Both the position numbers and the translations under genes were made by a program. A DNA stretch of 64,000 nt from Bacillota bacterium (lineage in GTDB: Bacteria; Bacillota; Clostridia; Christensenellales; Aristaeellaceae): contig JAEZTL010000004.1 in the NCBI GenBank assembly GCA_023421395.1, positions 1 through 64,000 on the forward strand. Direction: 5' to 3'. Numbering within the stretch: position 1 is the stretch's first letter; each line of letters opens with the position of its first letter. This document shows positions 1-6,613 of this stretch, one piece after another. The notes under the pieces were generated by a model, which had not been told where the DNA came from, made no database searches, and saw only the letters and a list, made by a program, of their open reading frames with translations.

Positions 1-2119
1 CGGGAACGGGCTCGGGCGTGGGCTCGGGCGTCGGTTCGGGTGTCGGCTCGGGCGTCGGCTCGGGCGTGGGCTCGGGTGTCGGTTCGGGTGTCGGCTCGGG
101 CGTGGGCCCGAGTGTGGGTTCGGGGGCGGGCTTGGACGTCGGTTTTGCCGTTGGTTCCGGCGTGGGTGCTGCCGTGGGTTTGGCGGTGCGCGTCGGCTTC
201 GGCGTTACCGTGGGCCGGGGCGTGGGGGTGGGTGCGTCGTCACCGAAGAGCGCCTCCTGCAGCGCCACCGTCGCGGTGCCCGTCTGCTTCACATCCAGCG
301 CTTTCTGGAAGGCCCGGACCGCGCTGCGGGTCTGGCTGCCGAAGTTGCCGCCGACGGAGCTGCCGAAATAGCCCAGTTCCTTGAGCCGGGCCTGCAGTGC
401 CTTGACGCGGGGGCCCGAATCGCCGTACTGCAGCGAAATATACCCGTCATGGTGGGGAGCCCGCGCGGAGAACAGCCGCTGCTGCAGCCTCTGGCTGGCG
501 GCACCGTCCTGACGCGCTCCGATGGCGGACTGGAACAGCTTCACCGCGGTGGCGGTGCGGTCGTCGAAGGAGCCGGTGCTCGCGCCGGCGTAGTAACCCA
601 GCGCGTTCAGACGCGACTGAAGCTGCGCGACGGCGTCGCCGGTATCGCCCTTTTTCAGCGTGACGTAGACGCTGCACTCAGGGGCGTTTTCATCCATCAG
701 CGCCTCAAGCGTCGCGACGGAGGCCTTGCCGGTCTGCTTAAGGCCGGCTTCCTTCTGAAACAGTTCGACGGCCTCGGCGGTACGGCTGCCGTACACGCCG
801 TCCGCCGAGGCGGCCAGATAGCCAAGTTCCCGGAGTCGCGCCTGCAGCGCCGTCACCCGGATGCCCCTGCTTGCCGTATCCAGCGCGACGAATTCCACGT
901 ATTCCGGCGCGTCCGGCGCATCCAGCGCCTCGCGCACCTCCGCGGTGACCTCGCCGTTCTGCTTAAGGCCCAGCGCATCCTGGAAGTAGCGCACCGCGGC
1001 GTCGGTGGCCGCGCCGAACACGCCGTCCTCCCGGCCGGAGGGGTATCCCAAGGCGATGAGCCGCGCCTGCAGCGCGCGCACGTCCTCGCCGCGGTCGCCC
1101 CGGGACAGGGACCGCTGGGGCTGCGGCGTGGGCTCGGGCAGAATGGCGGACGGGGGCAGCTGGGCGGTCAGCTTGGGTCCGGCTTCCGCGTCCGGCCTCG
1201 CCAGCAGAAAGAGCTGTCCGCCCGCGGTCAAAAGTGATGGGTTCGCCAGCGGTTGGCCCACCGCGAAGAGCACCTGCTGCGTGCCGTCCTCCGGGTTGAC
1301 GGCCACGACGCCGCCGGGGCCGGCCAGCGCCAGAAAATCGCCCCAGGCGATCATTTGGCCCTCGGTGATGTTCTCCACCTCGGTGATTTCTTCGCTCAGC
1401 CCGGTGGCCGGGTCAAAGCCATGGATTTCCACGTAGTCGTTTTCCAGAAATTCCCGGCGCACCAGGTAATATAGCTTGCCGTGGAGCGCCGCCTGGGCGT
1501 CGACCGGGGCGGAGGCGACGTCCTGCCAGGCTTCGCTCCCCTCGAGGCGCAGCCTGAGCCCGCCGGAAGCCGTCAGCACGGTTTCAAAGCTTCCGAAGTT
1601 CTGATACAGGCCCGTGGGATCCGCGCCGGAGGCGACCAGCGCACCGGCGGCGGCGTCCAGGATGCGGTTGGCGTACACGCCGCTTCCGATCAGCCCGCCC
1701 ACCATCAATCCGTCCATCGCGCCCGTCAGCGCGGCGTTCTCAAAACCCAGATCCATCACCCGCCGGACCGCGTCCGTCGAGGGGTCCAGCGCCATGAGCA
1801 GCGCGGAATCCGCGCCGTCCAGGAAATAAATCGCACCGTCCTTCTCCACATAGACCGCGCCGTCAAAGATCTCCGCGAGCGCGCGCTCCCCGCCCTGAGA
1901 GGAAACGCGCAGCGCGGAAGGTTCGTCTCCCACCGGGCCGCCACGGGTGGTGAAGTACAGCGTATCGCCCACTTCTGCGACGAGGCGCAGCGCGTAGGGC
2001 GACCATTCTTCCACGACCTGAGCGGCTGCGGCGGCATCCGGCGCCGGTTGGGACTCGGAGAGGGCTGTGCCGCCGAGCAACAGCAGAGCGGAAAGGGCCA
2101 GCGCCAGGAAGCGTTTCAT
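1..2119 (-). CDS. Secreted protein with four peptidoglycan-binding repeats, C-terminus cut by the window edge
   Basis: The frame is open from ATG at 2119 (ribosome site AAGGAGGG just upstream) to the left edge, so 706 residues are visible and the end is missing. It starts with a signal peptide (MKRFLALALSALLLLGGTAL). Residues of about 25-330 are rich in short motifs such as LYFTTRGG and AIYFLDGAD and look like a beta-propeller or DUF5050-like domain; this is a weak call. Four PG_binding_1 units follow, each with the pattern GDxGxxVxxLQxRLxxLGY...DGxFGxxTxxAVxxFQ. The visible end is a Pro-Thr-Pro-Glu linker that continues off the window, so a further domain probably lies outside. It is likely exported and attached to the cell wall. 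No catalytic domain is visible. The architecture resembles the L,D-transpeptidase at the other end of the window. Confidence 0.85.
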   Translation of the reverse strand, partial: MKRFLALALSALLLLGGTALSESQPAPDAAAAAQVVEEWSPYALRLVAEVGDTLYFTTRGGPVGDEPSALRVSSQGGERALAEIFDGAVYVEKDGAIYFLDGADSALLMALDPSTDAVRRVMDLGFENAALTGAMDGLMVGGLIGSGVYANRILDAAAGALVASGADPTGLYQNFGSFETVLTASGGLRLRLEGSEAWQDVASAPVDAQAALHGKLYYLVRREFLENDYVEIHGFDPATGLSEEITEVENITEGQMIAWGDFLALAGPGGVVAVNPEDGTQQVLFAVGQPLANPSLLTAGGQLFLLARPDAEAGPKLTAQLPPSAILPEPTPQPQRSLSRGDRGEDVRALQARLIALGYPSGREDGVFGAATDAAVRYFQDALGLKQNGEVTAEVREALDAPDAPEYVEFVALDTASRGIRVTALQARLRELGYLAASADGVYGSRTAEAVELFQKEAGLKQTGKASVATLEALMDENAPECSVYVTLKKGDTGDAVAQLQSRLNALGYYAGASTGSFDDRTATAVKLFQSAIGARQDGAASQRLQQRLFSARAPHHDGYISLQYGDSGPRVKALQARLKELGYFGSSVGGNFGSQTRSAVRAFQKALDVKQTGTATVALQEALFGDDAPTPTPRPTVTPKPTRTAKPTAAPTPEPTAKPTSKPAPEPTLGPTPEPTPEPTPEPTPEPTPEPTPEPTPEPTPEPVP
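8..108. repeat. 12-nt tandem repeat coding for the Pro-Thr-Pro-Glu linker
   Basis: The unit ggctcgggcgtc and its one- or two-base variants repeats about eight times. On the minus strand it encodes PTPE units in frame with the wall protein, so it is a coding minisatellite and its copy number may vary between strains. Confidence 0.85.
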
Positions 2120-2207
2120 GTTTTTCCCTCCTTTTGGTTGCCAATGATTTGACGCATTGGACGCTGGAGGCGTTCCGGCGGACATGCCGCTCAAGTATGC
2201 GAAAGCG

Positions 2208-2233
2208 CCTGCAAATCCATCCGGATTTGCAGG
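2208..2233 (-). terminator. Stem-loop downstream of the VanZ-family gene
   Basis: CCTGCAAATCC and GGATTTGCAGG pair around a 4-nt loop (11 bp). The stem lies about 60 nt past the stop of the VanZ-like gene. The following bases on the minus strand (CTTTCGC) are only a weak U-tract, so termination is plausible but not certain. Confidence 0.4.
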
Positions 2234-2291
2234 TGCTTGGGGAGGTTGAAAATTCGGCAAACGCATCCGCCGGAACCGGCGGCGCCTCCGC

Positions 2292-2870
2292 TCACGAGGG
2301 GGATTTTTTGCGCCGATCCCGCTGAGCCGCCTTGTGACGAAGCTCCCAGACCGCCATTTGGCGCACCATCATCGTGGCGGCGCAGCCGGCCAGCGCCCCA
2401 AACGTATCGATGACCACGTCCTTCGGCGCGGGGGTGCGGCCCAGCGACGCCGCCTGAGACCATTCGTCGTACCCCGCGAAGGCTGCGCAGAGAACCAGCG
2501 TCAGGAGAATCCGCGTCCCCAGGCGCATCCGGGTGGCGGCCAGCGCCAGCATCAGCGCCAGCGCCAGCATCGCGAATTCCAGCGCGTGAGCGGCCTTGCG
2601 CACGTACCCGTGCAGGCGTTCGAAGGCCTCGGAATTGCGGTTGATCTTGCCCACCGGCTTTTCGAGCACCCGGTAGACCACATCGGTCACCTCCAGGCTC
2701 AGCGCGTTGGAGTGCCCGGCGTTCTGCTGGGAAAAGTCATGGATCATGGCGACGCACAGCGCGATGAGCGTCCATGCGATCGCCTGGTAGGCGATAAAGC
2801 CCAGTTTCTGGCCAAATCCTTGATGCAAGGAATCCTCACTTTCGGCGCCGCCCGGGGTGGCCGCCTTCAA
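2292..2870 (-). CDS. VanZ-family membrane protein
   Basis: This is a 192-residue protein with several hydrophobic segments. VanZ hallmarks are visible: a first helix ending in FSxQ-like HDFSQQ, RKxAHALEFAMLALAL in the middle, YDEWSQ, and the late motif RTPAPKDVVIDTFGALAG with two aspartates. VanZ proteins are small membrane proteins linked to low-level teicoplanin resistance; the function of most members is unknown. I used a TTG start at 2870, which lies 3 nt after the stop of the upstream gene, suggesting translational coupling; no clear ribosome site precedes it, so the exact start is uncertain. It probably shares a transcript with the peptidoglycan-binding protein before it. Confidence 0.8.
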   Translation of the reverse strand: MKAATPGGAESEDSLHQGFGQKLGFIAYQAIAWTLIALCVAMIHDFSQQNAGHSNALSLEVTDVVYRVLEKPVGKINRNSEAFERLHGYVRKAAHALEFAMLALALMLALAATRMRLGTRILLTLVLCAAFAGYDEWSQAASLGRTPAPKDVVIDTFGALAGCAATMMVRQMAVWELRHKAAQRDRRKKSPS

Positions 2871-2873
2871 CTG

Positions 2874-3803
2874 TCAGGGCGCGAGGCGCGCCATGACATC
2901 CGGGCCGGCGACGCCATCCCGAACCAGCGCGTTGTCGCCCTGAAAGCGCTTGAGCGCCGCCTGGGTCATGGCGCCAAAGTCGCCGTCCGCCTCGCCCGCG
3001 AGGTACTTAAGGTCGATCAGCCGCTGCTGCAGCCACTGAACCGCCTGGCCTTCGTCCCCCAACCGGAGGTTGAGGTAGGGCCGGAACGCCGCATCGGCGG
3101 GCTTGTCGTCCAGCGCCTCGCCGGCATTTGAAAAGCCGGGCACGCCTTCAAGGGTCAGGACCCCGTCCGCCAGCGCGTAGGGAATTTCGTAGGCGCCGGA
3201 GGCTTCGTTCCACCAAGACGCGAGGCCCGGCGCGGCCAGCGGATCGGCGGCGCCGTCCAGCGGGCTCAGGATCAATTTCCCGTCGCTCACCCGAAGCGCG
3301 GCATAAAACGCTGTCTCTGCGTCGCCGCCCTCGGGACCCTCGCTCCAGGCGGCGAAGCCCGCCTTATACAGCTTCAGCGCGTAGAGCCTGCCGCCGGAGG
3401 CCAGCGTCCAGGCGCCGGCTGCGTCGAGGGCGGGGGATGCTGCCGCTTCAGGCCCATCCCCGGCGGGCTTTTTTCGGGACAGCGACAGCGTGCCGTCCCT
3501 GTCCATCGCGCTGGACGCGCCGGAGAGGTACTGCTTGCCGCCTTTCTCCCGGAGCTTCAAGGTGATGCTGTAGCCCCACACGCGCATTTTGACCGAATTG
3601 CCCGACACGCTGTAGCTGCCGGGCAGCGTTACTCCGCGCGAGGTTGCGGAGAGCGCGCCTCCGCTTTTGAACCGCACGGTCGCGCCGTACGATGTTCCTT
3701 CCACGGTCAGCGTTCCGCTCCACTTGCCCGCGACGCTGTCGGCGAAGGCGGTTTGAAACAAAATCAGCGCCGCGGCCAGCGCGATCCAAAGTACCTTGCG
3801 CAT
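2874..3803 (-). CDS. Secreted protein with one C-terminal peptidoglycan-binding domain
   Basis: The 309-residue product starts with a signal peptide (MRKVLWIALAAALILFQTAFA) behind a strong AGAGGAGG site. Residues 23-110 form a beta-rich unit (WSGTLTVEGTSYGATVRF, then VSGNSVKMRVWGYSITLKL) like lipocalin-like secreted domains of Clostridia. The middle holds a second beta-rich region, and about residues 245-308 are a PG_binding_1 domain (LRLGDEGQAVQWLQQRLIDLKYL, then DGDFGAMTQAALKRFQ). No enzymatic domain is visible, so a wall-binding or structural role is the most one can infer. It is followed after 3 nt by the VanZ-family gene. Confidence 0.75.
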   Translation of the reverse strand: MRKVLWIALAAALILFQTAFADSVAGKWSGTLTVEGTSYGATVRFKSGGALSATSRGVTLPGSYSVSGNSVKMRVWGYSITLKLREKGGKQYLSGASSAMDRDGTLSLSRKKPAGDGPEAAASPALDAAGAWTLASGGRLYALKLYKAGFAAWSEGPEGGDAETAFYAALRVSDGKLILSPLDGAADPLAAPGLASWWNEASGAYEIPYALADGVLTLEGVPGFSNAGEALDDKPADAAFRPYLNLRLGDEGQAVQWLQQRLIDLKYLAGEADGDFGAMTQAALKRFQGDNALVRDGVAGPDVMARLAP

Positions 3804-3832
3804 GGTTCGCCTCCTCTTTCAGACCAAACGGC

Positions 3833-3858
3833 GCGCAGACAAAACGCTTTGCCTGCGC
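3833..3858 (-). terminator. Possible terminator stem after the secreted protein gene at 3890
   Basis: An 11-bp stem with a single G-U pair (arms 3833-3843 and 3848-3858) lies 32 nt past the stop at 3890 and upstream of the next gene's ribosome site. It has no clean U-tract, so it may only slow transcription. Confidence 0.35.
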
Positions 3859-3889
3859 ACCGCGGAGCCGTATCGGTTGTAACCGGGGG

Positions 3890-4597
3890 TCAGCGGACGC
3901 GGACCTTGATCCTGTAGGCCTTCGAAAGGTTGGCCTTGTCGGCGGCGTCCAGCACCTGGCCGGGAGCCTTGGTAACCAGCCGCTTGCCCTCCGCGTCATA
4001 GAGGCCGGCGTAGACGTACAGGTAATTGTAACCCTTCCTCCAGCCGTCGTAGTAGAGCACGTAACGGCCGTTGGACTGGCGCGTATCGGACGAGGCGATC
4101 ACCGTGCCGTCCGTCTTGGTCATGTACACGTATTCGGTCACACCGTTGACGGAGATGTTCACGTTCTTGTTGCGGCCCACCTTGGGCGTGCCGGCGGAGG
4201 CCTTGGACACCTTGGCGGCCGTCTTGGTCAGCTTGGCGCCTACCGGGAAAAGGTTCAGGTAGCTGGTGGACAGCTTCAGCGTGGTGACCTTCTTGTCCAG
4301 CGAATAGGTGAATTCCGGATCCTTCGCCACGCCGAACAGCGAGCCTGCGACGATCAGCCTGTTCCCGACGATGGTATACGTGAGGGACTTGACCTTCCCG
4401 GCCGCGCGAAAGCGGGCGATGCCATCTTCGCAGGTGACGTAGCAGGTGGCGGAAGCGGTGCCGTAACCCATATCGGCCTTGATCTTGCCGTACCAAGTGC
4501 CGTTGATCTGAGACGACAAGGGCATTGCCTGACAGAGGGGGGTGAGGGCGAGCATCAGAACCAGCGCCACGAGCGCAACGCGGACGGGTCGTTTCAT
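3890..4597 (-). CDS. Secreted protein of unknown function
   Basis: The 235-residue protein starts with ATG at 4597, chosen because AGGAGAG lies 6 nt upstream; longer in-frame starts have no such site. The signal peptide is MKRPVRVALVALVLMLALTPLCQA. The mature part begins with INGTWYGKIKADMGYGTASATCYVTC, an opening similar in layout to the WSGTLTV region of the neighbouring secreted protein, so both may carry the same beta-barrel-like module. A C-terminal part (VGRNKNVNISVNGVTEYVYMTKTDG, YDGWRKGYNYLYVYAGLYD) looks like a beta-sandwich. I do not recognise the family. It has its own promoter and a structured leader of about 160 nt. Confidence 0.7.
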   Translation of the reverse strand: MKRPVRVALVALVLMLALTPLCQAMPLSSQINGTWYGKIKADMGYGTASATCYVTCEDGIARFRAAGKVKSLTYTIVGNRLIVAGSLFGVAKDPEFTYSLDKKVTTLKLSTSYLNLFPVGAKLTKTAAKVSKASAGTPKVGRNKNVNISVNGVTEYVYMTKTDGTVIASSDTRQSNGRYVLYYDGWRKGYNYLYVYAGLYDAEGKRLVTKAPGQVLDAADKANLSKAYRIKVRVR

Positions 4598-4683
4598 GTC
4601 GAACTCTCCTTTCATCGTACAGCGGCGGATTGAGGGCTTGCGATGGATGCGGGACCGGCGGGGCATCAACAGGCGGTGAAACG

Positions 4684-4743
4684 AAAAAAGACGGACCTCT
4701 GCGCGCGATCACACCCGCGGCCGTGCCCAGAGGATGGGCCGTC
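4684..4743 (-). promoter_or_regulatory. Terminator-like stem inside the 5' leader of the gene at 3890-4597
   Basis: On the minus strand GACGG and CCTCTG (4743-4728) pair with CAGAGG and CCGTC (4701-4690), enclosing 26 nt, and the stem is followed directly by TTTTTT. This is the form of an intrinsic terminator, yet it lies between the promoter at 4762-4790 and the start at 4597. It could be a leader attenuator. No known riboswitch class was recognised. Confidence 0.45.
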
Positions 4744-4761
4744 AACACCCCATTGATGGAT

Positions 4762-4790
4762 ATTCTACCGCAAAAGGGAGAAACGGTCAA
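4762..4790 (-). promoter_or_regulatory. Sigma-70 type promoter for the gene at 3890-4597
   Basis: On the minus strand TTGACC and TAGAAT are separated by exactly 17 bp. The predicted start site is near 4754, giving a leader of about 157 nt. Confidence 0.65.
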
Positions 4791-5171
4791 TTAATTAATG
4801 AGGAAAATACCAGATATTAACAAAAATGAACGCGTTATACGGGCGCGCTCGCCGAGTGACCCCTCGGGTATGGATAACGGCTCGATCTGCCCGCGCGCAC
4901 GGCTGCAAGCGTACGAGCTTGCCAAGGGACGGCGTGCGGCAGGCACGGAGCAATCCGGCGGAAATGTCGACCGATCCCTCCGCGGGACTGCATCTCGCCG
5001 GGGCAATGCCCGGCGAGATATGAGGCGCCCGTCCACGCGGTTTGTTTTCGGCGGAAGAAACAACGTTCCCGGCGGCGCATGCGCCGCCGGGAACGGCGGA
5101 AACCTCACGGGTACTTTGGTGAAGCGCTGGCCGGCGCTTCGGCGCCGGCCGCCTTCCGGCTTCGCGGAGCG
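4791..5171. other. Gene-free stretch with three strong inverted repeats
   Basis: No open frame here has a credible start, codon bias or family. Three stems stand out: 4992-5019 (11 bp, ATCTCGCCGGG arm), 5065-5094 (a perfect 30-nt palindrome with GTTCCCGGCGGCGCA arm), and 5129-5150 (9 bp with a TTCG loop). The palindrome is followed on the minus strand by GTTGTTTCTT, so it is the best terminator for the gene ending at 5172. Confidence 0.6.
5065..5094 (-). terminator. Perfect 30-nt palindrome, likely terminator of the gene at 5172-5828
   Basis: GTTCCCGGCGGCGCA is followed immediately by its exact reverse complement. The T-rich GTTGTTTCTT follows on the minus strand, about 80 nt past the stop codon. 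Confidence 0.5.
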
Positions 5172-5828
5172 TCACCAGAAACGATAAGCGTCGCTCTCAA
5201 AGAGGCTCAATGCTTCGGTCTTGGAGGACACCGCCTCCATGCGGATGGCGTCCCGGACGGAAGTATACTTGCTGCCGTAATCGCTGAGCTTCTTCTGGAA
5301 GGTAGAGTAGGATACCTTTTTCTTGCTGGCGTAGTACTTGCTGCGCGAGGAAGTCGCCATCCCGCCATAGACGTCGGAGCGGAACAGCTCCTGAACGTCC
5401 AGCACGCGCTTGGAATTCTGAGTAATGCGGAAGATCTTCGTGTATTCGTAACTGCCGGACAGGCCGTGGCACACCACCAGCACCTGGTATTTTCCGCTGG
5501 AGCTCACAACCTTGTACGAGTAGATGTCGTTGCAGAGGCCGGCGTTCACGTAGTTGTGAGAGGACTTGCGCAGCGAGCCGCTGGTTTTGATATAGTAGAG
5601 TTCCACCCGGTAGCTGCTGCCGCTGCGGTGACCCAGCATCAAGACCGGGAGACCCTTGCCGCGGATGTCCATCAACCCGATGTAGTAATTGCTGCTGGTG
5701 TTTTTGAATGCGCCGCTCACGGCGCCCCGGTACTTCTTGACCCAGCTGGGCTCGGCCAGCGCCACATTCCCCAAGAGCAGGCAAACCAACAGCACAATCG
5801 CGGCGATACGAGCGCCCCTCTTTTTCAC
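5172..5828 (-). CDS. Secreted protein of unknown function
   Basis: The start is GTG at 5828, preceded at 4 nt by a run of seven G bases ending in A that serves as the ribosome site. The 218-residue product begins with a positively charged signal peptide (VKKRGARIAAIVLLVCLLLGNVALA). The mature part is rich in Ser, Tyr and Lys, with alternating beta-type segments (YYIGLMDIRGKGLPVLMLGHRSGSSYRVELYYI; YKVVSSSGKYQVLVVCHG). It resembles secreted proteins that read out a variable and report it, but I do not recognise a family. It stands alone behind a near-perfect promoter, so it may be expressed strongly. Confidence 0.7.
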   Translation of the reverse strand: MKKRGARIAAIVLLVCLLLGNVALAEPSWVKKYRGAVSGAFKNTSSNYYIGLMDIRGKGLPVLMLGHRSGSSYRVELYYIKTSGSLRKSSHNYVNAGLCNDIYSYKVVSSSGKYQVLVVCHGLSGSYEYTKIFRITQNSKRVLDVQELFRSDVYGGMATSSRSKYYASKKKVSYSTFQKKLSDYGSKYTSVRDAIRMEAVSSKTEALSLFESDAYRFW

Positions 5829-5865
5829 AACGTCCCCCCCAATCCTATCGGTCCGATGATTGACA

Positions 5866-5894
5866 ATTATATAATGGTTTATTTTAAATGTCAA
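5866..5894 (-). promoter_or_regulatory. Perfect-consensus sigma-70 promoter for the gene at 5172-5828
   Basis: On the minus strand TTGACA and TATAAT are both exact and are separated by 17 bp, in an AT-rich patch that contrasts with the GC-rich surroundings. The predicted leader is about 30 nt. Confidence 0.9.
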
Positions 5895-6613
5895 TAAAAG
5901 AATGTAAAATAAAGTTTTAGAAAATGTGATGTACTGGGAGGAACCGCGCCGTTCGGACCGTCTCTGCCGGCCGATCGCATGCGATGGTGTAGACCGACCG
6001 AATGCCTGTCGCGAAGCGCTGCCAACGAGCGGAATAGGCAGATCGCTCGGCCCTCCGGGCATGGGCCGCGCAGGGCCCCGGGCGGCGAACCTGAATTCGA
6101 AGAAATCTTGACGCCGGCGTTAATTTGTGATACATATATACTGGTTACGATTTGACATTTGGGGGAGTATCGATGGGCGCTCGCTTCGGGTGGCACCGTT
6201 GGATCGCGGCCGCGCTGGCGGTGAGCTGCGCGGTGTTCTCCTTGTCTTCCGGCACCCCCTCGTCCCTGAAAAGAGGCGGGCAACAGGCTTCTTCCGCCTG
6301 GATTGCCTCCGCGCCTCCGGAAGTGCGATGGACCGCTCCGGGGCGGTCTTCGGTGTTACGCCTTTTTTACTGCCTGTCACGACTTCATACGGAAGTTTTC
6401 GCGTCGGTGCGGACAGCGGGCCCGGCGCCTTCCGACGCGCCCCGTACCGACCGTACCTTTGCGCCCCCCTCCTGCAGGCGTCGCGCGCCGCCCCTTGCGG
6501 CGGCCTGAACGGCTGCTTCCGCCCCGCCGTTTCCGGCGGAACCGCGCGGCGCGGCAAATGGGGTTTCAGGGATGTTTCTCCAGGGTCTATTTCAAAAAGG
6601 GGAGATGTATCGC
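5895..6613. other. Long intergenic region upstream of hppA
   Basis: About 700 nt with no confident gene. An AT-rich patch at 6120-6145 has a weak promoter form (TTGACG at 6108, TACATA at 6131, 17-bp gap). The only open frame with a ribosome site is listed separately as a possible gene remnant. The last 30 nt hold the hppA ribosome site. Confidence 0.5.
6171..6508 (+). pseudogene. Possible remnant of a small secreted-protein gene
   Basis: GGGGGAG lies 6 nt before ATG at 6171. The first 25 codons have high third-position GC and encode a signal-like sequence (MGARFGWHRWIAAALAVSCA). After that, codon bias fades and the product becomes an Arg-Ser-Pro-rich sequence with no family. This could be a decayed gene, a leader peptide, or chance. 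Confidence 0.25.

Noticed and set aside
8..108. A short regular repeat array as a CRISPR
   Set aside because: It is a 12-nt unit without spacers and codes in frame for a Pro-Thr-Pro-Glu linker.
4798..5187. Plus- and minus-strand frames of 100-130 codons in the gap at 4.8-5.2 kb
   Set aside because: They overlap the strong palindromes, are Arg-rich in all frames and have no credible ribosome site or family.
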